Positions 49,323 to 60,018 of a DNA stretch of 64,000 nucleotides are shown here, one piece after another. The stretch comes from Paracidovorax wautersii (GTDB lineage: Bacteria > Pseudomonadota > Gammaproteobacteria > Burkholderiales > Burkholderiaceae_C), in assembly GCF_900113035.1 (NCBI RefSeq), contig NZ_FONX01000011.1:62001-126000 (forward strand). The letters are read 5' to 3'. The stretch's first letter is position 1; the number at the start of each line of letters is the position of its first letter. The notes beneath the pieces were generated by a model, which had not been told where the DNA came from, searched no databases, and was given only the letters and a program-made list of their open reading frames with translations. The position numbers and the translations under genes were made by a program.

Positions 49323-49928
49323 TCAGTGGCGCTCGTGCGAGATGTTGAGCAGCCGGTCCGTGTAGGCGATCGCGATGGCGGAGAGTAGGAAGACGACGTG
49401 GATGATCGTCTGCCACATCAGCACCTTCACGTCGTAATTGGCCGCGTTGATGAAAGTCTTGAGCAGATGGATGGAGCTGATGCCGATGATCGACAGCCCC
49501 AGCTTCACTTTTAGCACCGACGCGTTGACGTGGCCGAGCCATTCGGGCTGGTCCGGGTGCCGGTCCAGGCCCAGGCGGCTCACGAAGGTCTCGTAGCCGC
49601 CCACGATCACCATGATGAGCAGGTTGGAGATCATCACCACGTCGATCAGCGCCAGCACCACCAGCATGATCACCGTCTCGTTCAGCGCGGTGACTTCCAC
49701 GTCGGGCTTGTAGCCGATGCTGGTCACCAGCGCCTGCAGCGCCTCCTTGTGGCCGAAGGCGGCCTCGATCAGGTGCCACAGCTCGACCAGGAAGTGCCAG
49801 ACATAGACGCCCTGCGCGGCGATCAGCCCCAGATAGAGCGGCAGCTGCAGCCAGCGGCTGGCGAAGATCAGCGCCGGCAGGGGGCGCAGGGGCGCATTGG
49901 TGCGCTCGACGGGAGGAAGTTGGGCCAT
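49323..49928 (-). CDS. UPF0114 (TIGR00645, YqhA-like) membrane protein
   Basis: A 201-aa inner-membrane protein with about four helices (about residues 22-50, 85-110, 135-160 and 172-190). Family segments: [36 protein letters not shown] and [21 protein letters not shown]. The function of UPF0114 is unknown. It is a single gene with a bipartite repeat after it. Confidence 0.92.
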   Translation of the reverse strand: MAQLPPVERTNAPLRPLPALIFASRWLQLPLYLGLIAAQGVYVWHFLVELWHLIEAAFGHKEALQALVTSIGYKPDVEVTALNETVIMLVVLALIDVVMISNLLIMVIVGGYETFVSRLGLDRHPDQPEWLGHVNASVLKVKLGLSIIGISSIHLLKTFINAANYDVKVLMWQTIIHVVFLLSAIAIAYTDRLLNISHERH

Positions 49929-50204
49929 ACGGATGGAATCGAAGAGAGATGCGAAGGAGGAAAAAGGAAAGGTGGGATAGGGGCCGAAAAAGTCGCCGGA
50001 TTCTAGGGGCTGGCCATGACGCGGACAGCGCCCGGGGGCAAAGCGGCGCCGGGGTGGAGTGGCCCGTCACCGCGCCGTTCTGGCGCGTTACGGAAGGCTC
50101 CTGATTTGTGGGTAAGCTCATGGGCGTTGCGTCAGTGGCCTGTAAGTGCCGCAATCGACAGTACGGGCCAGATTCCCATTGATCGAGTCCCAGGAGACAA
50201 AACC

Positions 50205-52199
50205 ATGAATGCGCCTACGTCCGCGATCGAATCCGTGCTGGTCGAAAACCGTGTCTTTCCACCCCCTGCAGCGCTGGCCGGCGCGGCGCGCATCTCGGGC
50301 ATGGCCGGCTACGAAGCCCTCTGCGCCGAGGCCGAGCGCGACTTCGAAGGCTTCTGGGGCCGCCTGGCGCGCGACAACGTGCAGTGGACCAAGCCCTTCA
50401 CCCGCACGCTGGATGAATCCAAGGCCCCGTTCTTCGAATGGTTTGCCGACGGCGAGCTGAACGCCAGCGCCAACTGCCTGGACCGCCACATCGGCACGCC
50501 CATCGAGAACAAGACCGCGATCATCTTCGAGGCCGACGACGGCGCCGTCACCAAGGTCAGCTACAAGGAACTGCTCGATCGCGTGGGCCGCTTCGCCAAC
50601 GCCCTCAAGGCCGAGGGCGTGAAGAAGGGCGACCGGGTTCTGATCTACATGCCCATGACCATCGAGGGCGTGGTCGCCATGCAGGCCTGCGCGCGCATCG
50701 GCGCCACGCACAGCGTGGTCTTCGGCGGCTTTTCGGCCAAGGCGCTGCAGGAACGCATCATCGACGCGGGCGCGGTGGCCGTCGTCACCGCCAACTACCA
50801 GATGCGCGGCGGCAAGGAACTGCCGCTGAAGGCCATCGTGGACGAGGGCCTCGCCATGGGCGGCTGCGACACGATCCGCAGCATCCTCGTCTTCCAGCGC
50901 ACGGCCACGCCCTGCAACATGGTGGCAGGCCGCGACAAGACCTTCGAAGAAGCGCTGGCCGGCCAGAGCGCCGAATGCGCGCCGGTGCCCGTGGGCGCGG
51001 AGCACCCGCTCTTCATCCTCTACACCAGCGGCTCCACCGGCAAGCCCAAGGGCGTGCAGCATGCCACCGGCGGCTACCTGCTGTGGGCCAAGCTCACCAT
51101 GGACTGGACCTTCGACCTCAAGCCCGAAGACGTCTTCTGGTGCACGGCCGACATCGGCTGGATCACCGGCCACACCTACGTCGCCTACGGCCCGCTCGCC
51201 GCGGGCGCCACGCAGGTCGTCTTCGAGGGCGTGCCCACGTACCCGAACGCCGGCCGCTTCTGGCAGATGATCGAGCGCCACAAGGTCTCTATCTTCTACA
51301 CCGCGCCCACCGCCATCCGCTCGCTCATCAAGGCGGCCGAGGCCGACAAGGCCGTGCATCCGAGCAGCTCCGACCTCTCCAGCCTGCGCATCCTGGGCAG
51401 CGTGGGCGAGCCCATCAACCCCGAAGCCTGGATGTGGTACTACAAGAACGTGGGCGGCGAGCGCTGCCCCATCGTCGATACCTTCTGGCAGACCGAGACC
51501 GGCGGCCACGTCATCACCCCGCTGCCGGGCGCCACGCCGCTGGTGCCGGGCTCCTGCACGCTGCCGCTGCCGGGCATCACCGCCGCCATCGTCGATGAGG
51601 CCGGCAACGACATGCCCAACGGCACGGGCGGCATCCTGGTCATCAAGCGCCCCTGGCCCAGCATGATCCGCACCATCTGGAACGACCCGGAGCGCTTCAA
51701 GAAGAGCTACTTCCCCGAAGAGCTCAAGGGCTACTACCTCGCCGGCGACGGCGCGGTGCGCAGCGCCGACAGGGGCTACTTCCGCATCACCGGCCGCATC
51801 GACGACGTGCTCAACGTCTCGGGCCACCGCATGGGCACGATGGAGATCGAATCCGCCCTGGTCGCCAAGACCGACCTCGTGGCCGAAGCCGCGGTGGTGG
51901 GCCGCCCGGACGACCTGACCGGCGAGGCCATCTGCGCCTTCGTGGTCCTCAAGCGCCCGCGCCCCACGGGCGACGAGGCCAAGGCCATCGCCAAGGAACT
52001 GCGCGACTGGGTGGCCAAGGAGATCGGCCCCATCGCGAAACCGAAGGACATCCGCTTCGGCGACAACCTGCCCAAGACCCGCAGCGGCAAGATCATGCGC
52101 CGCCTGCTGCGCTCCATCGCCAAGGGCGAAGCCATCACCCAGGACACCAGCACCCTGGAAAACCCCGCCATCCTGGATCAGTTGGCCGAAGCCAACTGA
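50205..52199 (+). CDS. acs: acetyl-CoA synthetase
   Basis: A 664-aa AMP-forming ligase that makes acetyl-CoA from acetate and ATP. Motifs: P-loop [14 protein letters not shown] (about residue 275), the [15 protein letters not shown] region, [21 protein letters not shown], and the C-terminal [12 protein letters not shown], whose Lys is the usual acetylation switch. The start at 50205 has AGGAGA upstream. Its last 13 codons form the first part of a 127-bp tandem repeat, which leaves extra copies of the gene end downstream. Confidence 0.97.
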   Translation: MNAPTSAIESVLVENRVFPPPAALAGAARISGMAGYEALCAEAERDFEGFWGRLARDNVQWTKPFTRTLDESKAPFFEWFADGELNASANCLDRHIGTPIENKTAIIFEADDGAVTKVSYKELLDRVGRFANALKAEGVKKGDRVLIYMPMTIEGVVAMQACARIGATHSVVFGGFSAKALQERIIDAGAVAVVTANYQMRGGKELPLKAIVDEGLAMGGCDTIRSILVFQRTATPCNMVAGRDKTFEEALAGQSAECAPVPVGAEHPLFILYTSGSTGKPKGVQHATGGYLLWAKLTMDWTFDLKPEDVFWCTADIGWITGHTYVAYGPLAAGATQVVFEGVPTYPNAGRFWQMIERHKVSIFYTAPTAIRSLIKAAEADKAVHPSSSDLSSLRILGSVGEPINPEAWMWYYKNVGGERCPIVDTFWQTETGGHVITPLPGATPLVPGSCTLPLPGITAAIVDEAGNDMPNGTGGILVIKRPWPSMIRTIWNDPERFKKSYFPEELKGYYLAGDGAVRSADRGYFRITGRIDDVLNVSGHRMGTMEIESALVAKTDLVAEAAVVGRPDDLTGEAICAFVVLKRPRPTGDEAKAIAKELRDWVAKEIGPIAKPKDIRFGDNLPKTRSGKIMRRLLRSIAKGEAITQDTSTLENPAILDQLAEAN

Positions 52200-52469
52200 T
52201 CCAGCAGCGCCGCAGGCGCTGGCCGGCGAAGCTGGCGGCGGGATAGGGGAGCACTCATGTCGCGCAGCGACGTGACGTGATCACCAAAACCCCGCCATCC
52301 TGGATCAGTTGGCCGAAGCCAATTGATCCAGCAGCGCCGCAGGCGCCGGCCAGCGAAGCTGGCGGCGGGATAGGGGAGCACTCATGTCGCGCAGCGACGT
52401 GATGTGATCACCAAAATCCCGCCATCCTGGACCAGTTGGCCGAAGCCAACTGATCCAGCAGCGCCGCAG
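52161..52469. repeat. 127-bp tandem repeat covering the 3' end of acs, 2.4 copies
   Basis: Units begin at 52161, 52288 and 52415 (partial, to about 52469). Each contains the acs end ([11 protein letters not shown], stop) and about 88 bp of downstream DNA; the units differ at only a few bases. Each has a hairpin GGATCAGTTGGC-CGAA-GCCAACTGATCC over the stop codon: perfect in unit 1, with a G-T pair in unit 2 and one mismatch in unit 3. It fills most of the 504-bp gap 52200-52703. Confidence 0.9.
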
Positions 52470-52513
52470 AGGTTGAGTCGCTGCAGCCGATCGACAGAGC
52501 CTCGGTCTCTCCC

Positions 52514-52537
52514 AACAGCCGCCTCCGGGCGGCTGTT
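52514..52537 (+). terminator. terminator after the acs repeat
   Basis: AACAGCCGCC and GGCGGCTGTT pair around TCCG; only a short T run follows. Confidence 0.65.
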
Positions 52538-52703
52538 TGCATTTCGGAACCTTGCGCCCCTGTAGGACGGCGCCGGGAACGGCCGTGCCGAACCGTGGAT
52601 CGGCACCGGCCTGGAGTACAACTCCAATTCAGCAGCCGTTGTGAAGCCTTTTGGCGACAGATGGCGTGATTTCTGGCCTCAAACGCATGAAAGTCCGACA
52701 ACC

Positions 52704-53222
52704 ATGAACTTCCGAACCATCATCCTCGTCGTCATCGTGGCCGCCATCGCCGCGCTGGCGGCGCTCAACTGGCCCGCGCTGGCCACGCCCACGCTGATCT
52801 CGCTGGGCATCACCTCGATCCAGGCGCCGCTGGGCGTGATCATGCTGGCGCTGACCATCCTGCTGGGCGTGTTCTTCATCGCCTATGTGCTGTCGCTGCA
52901 GGGCTCGGTGCTGCTCGAAACGCGCCGCCACGCCAAGGAAATGGCCGCGCAGCGCGAACTGGCCGACAAGGCCGAGGCCTCGCGCTTGACCGAGCTGCGC
53001 TCCTTCCTCGAAGGCCAGCATCGCAACGGCCACGATGCGCTGATCGCCCGCATCGACACGCTGGAATCGCGCCTGGCCGCCCGCGCCCAGGAATCCGACA
53101 ACACCACCGCAGCCTATGTCGGCCAGCTGGAAGACCAGCTGCGCCATCGCGGCACGGGCACGTCCGCGGTGCCGGCCTATGCCGACCCCACGCTGCGCGC
53201 CGACCCCGAGCTGCGGGTCTGA
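52704..53222 (+). CDS. LapA-domain (DUF1049-like) membrane protein
   Basis: A 172-aa protein. Two N-terminal membrane helices (about residues 3-25 and 40-65) form the LapA domain (IILVVIVAAIAALAALNW, LGVIMLALTILLGVFFIAYV). A cytoplasmic coiled-coil (about 75-135) follows. LapA proteins of enteric bacteria work with LapB in LPS assembly, but this longer form is different. The start at 52704 fits the first helix; the frame is open 21 codons earlier. Confidence 0.82.
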   Translation: MNFRTIILVVIVAAIAALAALNWPALATPTLISLGITSIQAPLGVIMLALTILLGVFFIAYVLSLQGSVLLETRRHAKEMAAQRELADKAEASRLTELRSFLEGQHRNGHDALIARIDTLESRLAARAQESDNTTAAYVGQLEDQLRHRGTGTSAVPAYADPTLRADPELRV

Positions 53223-53266
53223 CCGCCGCCGTGCCCGCCTGATGAGGCGGGCCACGACGCGAATGA

Positions 53267-53306
53267 AAAAGCCGCCGGATGCAGCGATGCATCCGGCGGC
53301 TTTTTC
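53267..53306. terminator. bidirectional terminator between LapA-domain and cytochrome c genes
   Basis: GCCGCCGGATGCA/TGCATCCGGCGGC, a perfect 13-bp stem with a GCGA loop, flanked by AAAAA and TTTTT. It serves the two converging genes. Confidence 0.93.
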
Positions 53307-53343
53307 GTGGGCCGCGAGGGTTCGCGGCGTCAGTGTCAGGCCC

Positions 53344-53649
53344 TTACTTCAGGCTCAGCACCCAGGCCGCCAGCTTCTTGGCTTCGGCTTCGTTGACCTG
53401 CGAGTTGGCGGGCATGGGCACCGGGCCCCAGACACCCGAGCCGCCCTTGATGATCTTGGTCGCCAGCTTGTCGGCCGCGCCGGCCTGGCCGGCGTACTTG
53501 GCGGCCACGTCCTTGAAGGCGGGGCCGACCAGCTTCTTGTCCACGGCATGGCAGGCCATGCAGTTCTTGGAAGTGGCGAGCGCCTGGTCGGCCAGCGCGG
53601 GCACGCTGGCCGACAGGGCCAGGGCCAAAGTCATCAGGGAGCGCTTCAT
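53344..53649 (-). CDS. class I cytochrome c (c551/c552-like)
   Basis: A 101-aa periplasmic electron carrier. A signal peptide covers residues 1-20 (ending ALAD). The haem site is CMACH (about 30-34), and the Met ligand lies in WGPVPMPAN (about 78). The size and the [15 protein letters not shown] and [13 protein letters not shown] segments are typical of small c5/c551 cytochromes. It is a single gene. Confidence 0.94.
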   Translation of the reverse strand: MKRSLMTLALALSASVPALADQALATSKNCMACHAVDKKLVGPAFKDVAAKYAGQAGAADKLATKIIKGGSGVWGPVPMPANSQVNEAEAKKLAAWVLSLK

Positions 53650-53760
53650 CGGTTGTCCTTGGGGTTATATTGGGTTCAATGAAATTGTAGGGCTTGCGGT
53701 TGACGGCGCTCAGGTAGGGGTTCTCCGGCCCTGCCAGCCGCACCGCTGGGGGAATCCGCC

Positions 53761-54003
53761 ATGTACGCGTTGGGTGTGGGTCTGTTGCTGGTGCTGCTCA
53801 AGAGCCTGGAGGTCGGCTTCGTGGCGACCTGGCCCTGGTGGTGGGTGCTCTCGCCCTTCGCCGTGGCCCTGGCCTGGTGGGCCTGGGCCGATTATTCCGG
53901 CCGCACGGCCCGCAAGGCCATGCAGGCCATGGAACAGCGCAAGCACAAGCGCCTGGAGCGCCAGAAGAACGTGCTGGGCATCCGCCCCCGCAAGCCGCGC
54001 TGA
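53761..54003 (+). CDS. small Trp-rich protein (TIGR04438)
   Basis: An 80-aa membrane protein with two helices (about residues 3-20 and 25-42) and many tryptophans (WPWWWVLSPFAVALAWWAWAD), then a basic tail. The family is confined mostly to Burkholderiales and lacks a known function. It stands alone between cytochrome c and ilvD. Confidence 0.88.
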   Translation: MYALGVGLLLVLLKSLEVGFVATWPWWWVLSPFAVALAWWAWADYSGRTARKAMQAMEQRKHKRLERQKNVLGIRPRKPR

Positions 54004-54212
54004 CAGGCCGGCGAACGCCATTGCCCCCGCCGTGGGGATGGCGGCCCCCGCGCCCGGCCTGCCGTGGGCCTCGTAGATAATCCCAGGCACTTTCCCGTCT
54101 GCCCAGGGCGCGGCTCAAGAGGTTGTTCGCATGGGCGTGCGCGGCCGCCATTCGCGGCCCTTTTCCATCACACATCCCGCGTTTCTCGTTTCTCTCTTCC
54201 GAGCCCACCACG

Positions 54213-56072
54213 ATGCCCGCATACCGTTCCAAAACTTCCACCGCCGGCCGCAACATGGCCGGCGCCCGCTCCCTCTGGCGCGCCACCGGCATGAAGGACG
54301 AAGACTTCAGCAAGCCGATCATCGCGGTGGTCAACTCGTTCACCCAGTTCGTGCCCGGCCACGTCCACCTGAAGGACCTGGGCCAGCTCGTGGCCCGCGA
54401 GATCGAGGCCGCCGGCGGCGTGGCCAAGGAATTCAACACCATCGCCGTCGATGACGGCATCGCCATGGGCCACGACGGCATGCTGTATTCGCTGCCCAGC
54501 CGCGACATCATCGCGGACTCGGTCGAGTACATGGTGAACGCGCACTGCGCCGACGCGATGGTCTGCATCTCCAACTGCGACAAGATCACGCCCGGCATGC
54601 TGATGGCCGCCATGCGCCTGAACATTCCCGTGGTATTCGTCTCGGGCGGCCCCATGGAAGCCGGCAAGACGCGCCTGGCCAACCCCATCACCAAGACCAT
54701 CGAGTTCAAGAAGCTCGACCTGGTGGACGCCATGGTGATCGCCGCCGACCAGAACTATTCCGACGCCGACGTGGCCGAGGTGGAGCGTTCCGCCTGCCCC
54801 ACCTGCGGCTCCTGCTCGGGCATGTTCACCGCCAACTCCATGAACTGCCTGACCGAGGCCCTGGGCCTGTCGCTGCCCGGCAACGGCACGGTGGTGGCCA
54901 CGCACGCCGACCGCGAACAGCTCTTCAAGCGCGCCGGCCGCCGCATCGTCGAGCTGGCCCGTGAGTACTACGAGCAGGACAACGAACGCATCCTGCCGCG
55001 CTCGGTCGGCTTCAAGGCCTTCGAGAACGCGATGACGCTGGACATCGCCATGGGCGGCTCCACCAACACCATCCTGCACCTGCTGGCCATCGCCCGCGAG
55101 GCGGAGATCGACTTCACCATGGCCGACATCGACCGCCTCTCGCGCGTGGTGCCGCAGCTGTGCAAGGTCGCGCCCAACACCAACAAGTACCACATCGAGG
55201 ACGTGCACCGTGCCGGCGGCATCATGGCCATCCTGGGCGAGCTGGACCGCGCCGGCCGTCTGCACACCGATGCGCCCACCGTGCATGCCCCCACGCTGGG
55301 CGACGCGCTGGCGCAGTGGGACATCTCCCGCACGCAGGACGAGGCCGTGCGCCACTTCTACATGGCGGGCCCGGCCGGCATTCCCACCCAGGTGGCCTTC
55401 AGCCAGAACACGCGCTGGCCCAGCCTGGACCTGGACCGCGCCGAAGGCTGCATCCGCTCCGTCGAGCATGCCTTCTCCAAGGAAGGCGGCCTCGCAGTGC
55501 TGCGCGGCAACATCGCGCTGGACGGCTGCGTGGTCAAGACGGCGGGCGTGGACGAATCCATCCACGTGTTCGAAGGCACGGCCCACGTGACCGAGTCGCA
55601 GGACGAGGCGGTGGAGAACATCCTGGCCGACAAGGTCAAGGCCGGCGACATCGTCATCGTGCGCTACGAAGGCCCCAAGGGCGGCCCCGGCATGCAGGAA
55701 ATGCTCTACCCGACCAGCTACATCAAGTCCAAGGGCCTGGGCAAGGCCTGCGCGCTGCTGACCGACGGGCGCTTCTCGGGCGGCACCTCGGGCCTGTCGA
55801 TCGGCCACTGCTCGCCCGAAGCCGCCGCGGGCGGTGCCATCGGCCTGGTGCAGAACGGCGACCGCATCCGCATCGACATTCCCAACCGCACGATCAACGT
55901 GCTGCTGAGCGACGAAGAGCTGGCCCGCCGCCGCGCCGAGCAGGACGCCAAGGGCTGGAAGCCCGCGAAGCCGCGCCCGCGCAAGGTGTCGGCCGCGCTC
56001 AAGGCCTATGCCAAGCTGGTGATGTCGGCCGACAAGGGCGCCGTGCGCGACCTGTCCCTGCTGGACGACTAA
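54213..56072 (+). CDS. ilvD: dihydroxy-acid dehydratase
   Basis: A 619-aa Fe-S enzyme of valine and isoleucine synthesis that dehydrates dihydroxy acids to keto acids. Cluster cysteines lie in [11 protein letters not shown] (about residue 122) and [13 protein letters not shown] (about 190). The C-terminal part has [23 protein letters not shown]. The start at 54213 gives the usual [19 protein letters not shown]; an open frame from 54123 has no ribosome site. Confidence 0.97.
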   Translation: MPAYRSKTSTAGRNMAGARSLWRATGMKDEDFSKPIIAVVNSFTQFVPGHVHLKDLGQLVAREIEAAGGVAKEFNTIAVDDGIAMGHDGMLYSLPSRDIIADSVEYMVNAHCADAMVCISNCDKITPGMLMAAMRLNIPVVFVSGGPMEAGKTRLANPITKTIEFKKLDLVDAMVIAADQNYSDADVAEVERSACPTCGSCSGMFTANSMNCLTEALGLSLPGNGTVVATHADREQLFKRAGRRIVELAREYYEQDNERILPRSVGFKAFENAMTLDIAMGGSTNTILHLLAIAREAEIDFTMADIDRLSRVVPQLCKVAPNTNKYHIEDVHRAGGIMAILGELDRAGRLHTDAPTVHAPTLGDALAQWDISRTQDEAVRHFYMAGPAGIPTQVAFSQNTRWPSLDLDRAEGCIRSVEHAFSKEGGLAVLRGNIALDGCVVKTAGVDESIHVFEGTAHVTESQDEAVENILADKVKAGDIVIVRYEGPKGGPGMQEMLYPTSYIKSKGLGKACALLTDGRFSGGTSGLSIGHCSPEAAAGGAIGLVQNGDRIRIDIPNRTINVLLSDEELARRRAEQDAKGWKPAKPRPRKVSAALKAYAKLVMSADKGAVRDLSLLDD

Positions 56073-56136
56073 ACCGACCCCGGCGGTGCTGCCTCGCCCA
56101 GGCAGCGCCGCCCGAGCGAGGCAGCCAAAAGAAAAG

Positions 56137-56164
56137 CCGCACCCCGTGACAGGGTGCGGCTTTC
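56137..56164 (+). terminator. ilvD terminator
   Basis: GCCGCACCC/GGGTGCGGC with a 7-nt loop, then TTTCTTCTTTC. Confidence 0.88.
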
Positions 56165-56234
56165 TTCTTTCTTGGGCTTTTTCATCGCAGTACGTCAGAC
56201 GCGTACTTTCTATCGTGGAGCCACTCTCTCGAAT

Positions 56235-56280
56235 CTTGCTATCTTCTTGATAGCTGCCGGCGCCCTTGCTGCGGGCGCTG
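56235..56280. repeat. bipartite two-hairpin repeat, copy 4
   Basis: CTTGCTATC-N5-GATAGCTG, then GGCGCCC...GGGCGCTG. It starts 9 bp 3' of the bacterioferritin stop. Confidence 0.7.
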
Positions 56281-56288
56281 GTGGGGTT

Positions 56289-56771
56289 TCAGGCCGAAGG
56301 GCCGTGGCCCATCTGGGACTGCAGGTAGTTCGGCAGGCCGATCTTGTCGATCAGGCCCAGCTGCTTTTCGAGCCAGTAGGCGTGGTCTTCTTCGGTGTCC
56401 TTGAGCTGGGCGAGCAGGATGTCGCGGCTCACGTAGTCACCCACGCTCTCGCACAGGGCCATGCCGTTCTGCAGCGCGGCGCGCACTTCGTATTCGGTGT
56501 CCAGATCCTTGCGCAGCATCTCGGGCACGGTCTCGCCGGGCGTGAATTCCTTGGGGCGCATGTCCGGGCGGCCACCCAGGAAGATGATGCGGCGCAGCAG
56601 CGCGTCGGCATGCTGCGTCTCTTCTTCCATCTCGTGGTTCAGGCGCGTGTAGAGCCGTTCCAGGCCCATGTCTTCGTAGAAGCGCGAGTGGGCGAAATAC
56701 TGATCGCGCGCGGCCAGTTCGCCGCGCAGCAGATCCCGGAGATATTCGACGACTTGTGGGTTTCCCTGCAT
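56289..56771 (-). CDS. bfr: bacterioferritin
   Basis: A 160-aa four-helix iron-storage protein. Ferroxidase ligands: Glu in [12 protein letters not shown] (about 18), the EEETQHAD motif (about 51-58) and LKDTEEDHA (about 127-130). The Met of MRPKE is near the haem ligand position. The start at 56771 matches the usual [11 protein letters not shown]. In betaproteobacteria it is often paired with a bfd gene, which is not here. Confidence 0.95.
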   Translation of the reverse strand: MQGNPQVVEYLRDLLRGELAARDQYFAHSRFYEDMGLERLYTRLNHEMEEETQHADALLRRIIFLGGRPDMRPKEFTPGETVPEMLRKDLDTEYEVRAALQNGMALCESVGDYVSRDILLAQLKDTEEDHAYWLEKQLGLIDKIGLPNYLQSQMGHGPSA

Positions 56772-56961
56772 TTGCTTTCCTTGTTTTTGTGAGTGCGTAA
56801 GTATCGCCTTCGCGCGCGGCTTTGTCGTGTTTCGGGCGCCAAGCCCCCCTGGCGCCGTTCTGCATGCATACGTGGATCAGAAGCGTTCTCAATTGGAGCG
56901 AGGGGCGATGGAGCGATTTCGCGGGCGTGCGGGGCGGTTCCGTCAGCGGCGTCACGCGCAG

Positions 56962-57005
56962 CGGCGAGAATCGCCGGTTCCATGCGCAGCGGCGGTTTCC
57001 GCCGC
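56962..57005 (+). other. two tandem hairpins in the mgtC leader
   Basis: CGGCGA-GAA-TCGCCG (56962-56976) and GCGGCGG-TTT-CCGCCGC (56989-57005) are each preceded by GCGCAGC. They stand 81-124 nt before the mgtC start, within the 314-bp gap 56772-57085, which has no gene. Confidence 0.5.
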
Positions 57006-57085
57006 GTTGCAGGCGCATGGCCGATGCCGCGGCCCCAACAGGCCGCAGGACGAACACAACGAGAGCACCACCGAGGGAGCGCGCC

Positions 57086-57802
57086 ATGGACGCCATCATC
57101 AACATCAACCTCGCGTCGCTGGCCAACACGCTGGTGAGCCTGGCCGCGGCCTTCGTGCTGGGCGGCATGATCGGCTTCGAACGCCAGCACCGCCAGCGCA
57201 CGGCGGGGCTGCGCACCAACGTGCTGGTCGCCCTGGGCGCGGCCATGTTCGTGGACATGGCCAACCGCCTGCACGGTGCCGACGGCGCGGTGCGGGTGAT
57301 CGCCTATGTGGTCTCGGGCATCGGCTTCCTGGGCGCGGGCGTCATCATGCGCGAGGAGGGCAACGTACGCGGCCTTAACACTGCCGCCACGCTGTGGTGC
57401 TCGGCGGCCGTGGGCGCGGCCTGCGGCTCCGACCTGATCCTGGAGGCGGCGCTCGGCGCGGTCTTCGTGCTGGCGGCCAACACGCTGCTGCGGCCCATCG
57501 TGAATGCCATCAACCGCCAGCCGCTGGACGTGCATTCGGCCGAAGTCACGCACATGGTCTATGTGATCGCCGACCGCTCGCGGCAGAAGGTCGTGATGGC
57601 GCAGCTCGAAAAGGAACTGGAGCGCCTGAGCCAGCCCGCGCAGGACGTGAAGGTGCATGCCTTCGGCCCCGAGGAGGTGGAGATCGAGCTGACCCTGGCC
57701 GCTACCTCGGTGGACAGCGAGACGCTGGACCAGCTCATCAACCGCATGGTCGCCATGACCGAGGTGCGCCAAGCCTTCTGGAGCCCCAGCACCACCGAGT
57801 GA
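57086..57802 (+). CDS. MgtC/SapB family membrane protein
   Basis: A 238-aa inner-membrane protein. Four or five helices (about residues 8-150) include the family motif [31 protein letters not shown] and [29 protein letters not shown]. The C-terminal cytoplasmic domain (about 155-238) is ACT-like. MgtC proteins link to magnesium limitation and inhibit F-ATPase in Salmonella. The GAGGGAG site is 7 nt before the ATG. Confidence 0.92.
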   Translation: MDAIININLASLANTLVSLAAAFVLGGMIGFERQHRQRTAGLRTNVLVALGAAMFVDMANRLHGADGAVRVIAYVVSGIGFLGAGVIMREEGNVRGLNTAATLWCSAAVGAACGSDLILEAALGAVFVLAANTLLRPIVNAINRQPLDVHSAEVTHMVYVIADRSRQKVVMAQLEKELERLSQPAQDVKVHAFGPEEVEIELTLAATSVDSETLDQLINRMVAMTEVRQAFWSPSTTE

Positions 57803-57881
57803 GGGCGGGGCGGGCGGGGCCTGCGCGGCCCTGCGGACTTTGCCGCGGACGGTCGCAGGGGCCGGGCACAATAGCCGCACC

Positions 57882-58715
57882 ATGCTCATGTACCCGCATA
57901 TCGATCCCATCGCCCTGAAACTGGGGCCGCTCGCCATTCACTGGTATGGCCTGACCTATCTGGCCGCCTTCGGCCTCTTCATGCTGCTGGGCACGCTGCG
58001 CCTGCGGCACCAGCCCTATGCCTCGATGACCGGCGCGCAGGCCTGGAGCCGGCGCGACGTGGAGGACATCCTCTTCCTCGGCGTGCTCGGCGTGGTGGTC
58101 GGCGGCCGGCTGGGCTATTGCCTCTTCTACAAGCCCGGCTACTACCTCTCGCACCCGCTCGAGATCTTCTACATCTGGCAAGGCGGCATGAGCTTTCACG
58201 GCGGCTTGCTGGGCGTGATCCTGTCGATGCTCTGGTTCGCGCGCTCGCGCCATCGCCCCTGGCTGCAGGTGGCCGATTTCGTGGCGCCCTGCGTGCCCAC
58301 GGGCCTGGCGGCCGGCCGCATCGGCAACTTCATCAACGGCGAGCTGTGGGGGCGCTTCGCCGACCCGTCGCTGCCCTGGGCCATGGTGTTCCCGCAAAGC
58401 GGCTCCATGCAGCCGCGCCACCCCTCGCAGATCTACCAGTTCCTGATGGAAGGGCTGCTGCTCTTCGTGCTGCTCTGGCTCTACGCGCGCCGCGAACGGC
58501 GCCAGGGCGAGGTGGCGGCGGCCTTCCTGGTCGGCTACGGGTGCTTCCGCTTCATCGCCGAATACTTCCGCGAGCCCGACGCCTTCCTGGGCCTGCTGTC
58601 GCTGGGCATGAGCATGGGCCAGTGGCTCTGCCTGCCCATGATCGCCGGCGGCGTGGCGCTCTGGGTCTGGGCGCAGCGGCACAGCCCTGCGCCGCAGGCG
58701 CGGCATTCGGGCTAG
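57882..58715 (+). CDS. lgt: prolipoprotein diacylglyceryl transferase
   Basis: A 277-aa inner-membrane enzyme that adds diacylglycerol to the lipobox Cys of prolipoproteins. Signature motifs: [16 protein letters not shown] (essential His), [14 protein letters not shown] and [15 protein letters not shown]. Seven helices fit the family. It follows mgtC by 79 nt and ends 10 nt before the convergent MFS gene. Confidence 0.96.
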   Translation: MLMYPHIDPIALKLGPLAIHWYGLTYLAAFGLFMLLGTLRLRHQPYASMTGAQAWSRRDVEDILFLGVLGVVVGGRLGYCLFYKPGYYLSHPLEIFYIWQGGMSFHGGLLGVILSMLWFARSRHRPWLQVADFVAPCVPTGLAAGRIGNFINGELWGRFADPSLPWAMVFPQSGSMQPRHPSQIYQFLMEGLLLFVLLWLYARRERRQGEVAAAFLVGYGCFRFIAEYFREPDAFLGLLSLGMSMGQWLCLPMIAGGVALWVWAQRHSPAPQARHSG

Positions 58716-58725
58716 ATAGGCGCAC

Positions 58726-59883
58726 TCAGGCGCGCGGCGCCGCTTGAGGCCGCAGCGCCAGGGCCGCCAGCGCCAGCAAGGGCAGGGCGGCGATATTGAT
58801 CGCCGTCCAGCCGATGCCCGCGAGCAGCGCGCCCGAGCCGAACGACATCGCCACCGCCGTCGCGCCGTTGCAAAGCTCCATCAACGCCTGCGCGGCGCCG
58901 CGCTCCTCCGGCGCATGGCTTTCGGCCAGCAGCGTGGTGCCGGCCACCAGCATCAGGTTCCAGCCCAGGCCCAGCAGCAGCGAGCTGACGAAGAACTGCA
59001 CCATCTCCACGCCCGAGAGGGCGATGCAGGCGCTGGCCGCGATCAGCGCGGCGCCCGTGGCCGCCACGCGGCGCGTGCCCCAGCGGTCCACCAGGGCGCC
59101 GGCGAAGAAGGCCGGCAGGAACATGCCCACCACATGCCACTGGATCACGCGCGCCGCCGATGCGGTGGAAAAGCCGCAGCCGTCCATGGCCAGCGGCGTG
59201 GCGTTCATCACCAGGATCATCAGCCCGTGTCCGATGGCCGTCATCAGCACGGCCGCACGCAGCGCGGGCCGCGCCAGCAGGGCGCGCAAGGCCCCGGGCG
59301 CGGGCCGCGGCAGGCCGGCGGTGCCGGCGGGCAGCCGCGAGACCGTGGCCACGCCCAGCGCCGCCAGCACGGCGATCGCCAGATAGGCCCCGGTGAATGG
59401 CGTGGCGAGCGCGTCGCGCGACCAGACCGCGAGCGGCGGCGCCAGCAGCGCCGCGCACAGGCCGCCCCCCACCACGCAGGCCGCGGCCCGGCCACGGCGC
59501 TGCGGCGGCACGGCTTCGAGCGCGGCATGGCGGTAGAAGCCTGACGAGGCCTGATAGACGCCGATGCCCGCCGCCCCCAGGCACAGCAGCGCGAAGCTGC
59601 CCCGCTGCAGCGCCAGCGCGCAGACCAGTCCGCCCGCCACGCCCAGCCCCGCACCCAGCATCAGACCCGGCCGGCGGCCATGGCGCTGCATGGCCGCCGA
59701 CAGCGGCATCACTGCCAGCAGGTTGCCCAGCACCAGCAGGGCCAGCGGCAGCGTGGCCAGCGCGGCCGTGGACGCGAGCCGCAGCCCGGCCAGCGAGGTG
59801 AGCGTGATGCCGATGATGGAACACGACCAGTAGAGCGCCTGGGCGGCGAACAGCAGGCGGATGGTGGGGTTGAGCAAGAGCAT
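58726..59883 (-). CDS. MFS transporter
   Basis: A 385-aa permease with 12 predicted helices and the loop motif QRHGRRPGLMLGAGLG between helices 2 and 3. Start at 59883 (MLLLNPTIRLLFAAQALYWS); a start 26 codons earlier adds a polar stretch. The substrate is unknown. The gene lies 135 nt after a GlxA-type regulator on the same strand, which may control it. Confidence 0.9.
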   Translation of the reverse strand: MLLLNPTIRLLFAAQALYWSCSIIGITLTSLAGLRLASTAALATLPLALLVLGNLLAVMPLSAAMQRHGRRPGLMLGAGLGVAGGLVCALALQRGSFALLCLGAAGIGVYQASSGFYRHAALEAVPPQRRGRAAACVVGGGLCAALLAPPLAVWSRDALATPFTGAYLAIAVLAALGVATVSRLPAGTAGLPRPAPGALRALLARPALRAAVLMTAIGHGLMILVMNATPLAMDGCGFSTASAARVIQWHVVGMFLPAFFAGALVDRWGTRRVAATGAALIAASACIALSGVEMVQFFVSSLLLGLGWNLMLVAGTTLLAESHAPEERGAAQALMELCNGATAVAMSFGSGALLAGIGWTAINIAALPLLALAALALRPQAAPRA

Positions 59884-60018
59884 GGCGTCTGAGGGCTGGC
59901 AGTGGTTGGAGATGGATGGAGCGTCGAAAGCGGAAAGAGCAGGGCACGGCGCGGCCTGCACTGCGGTGCAGCGGCGGCGGAACCGGTTCGAGCGGGGCGG
60001 GGGCGGAAAAAGGCGGTG

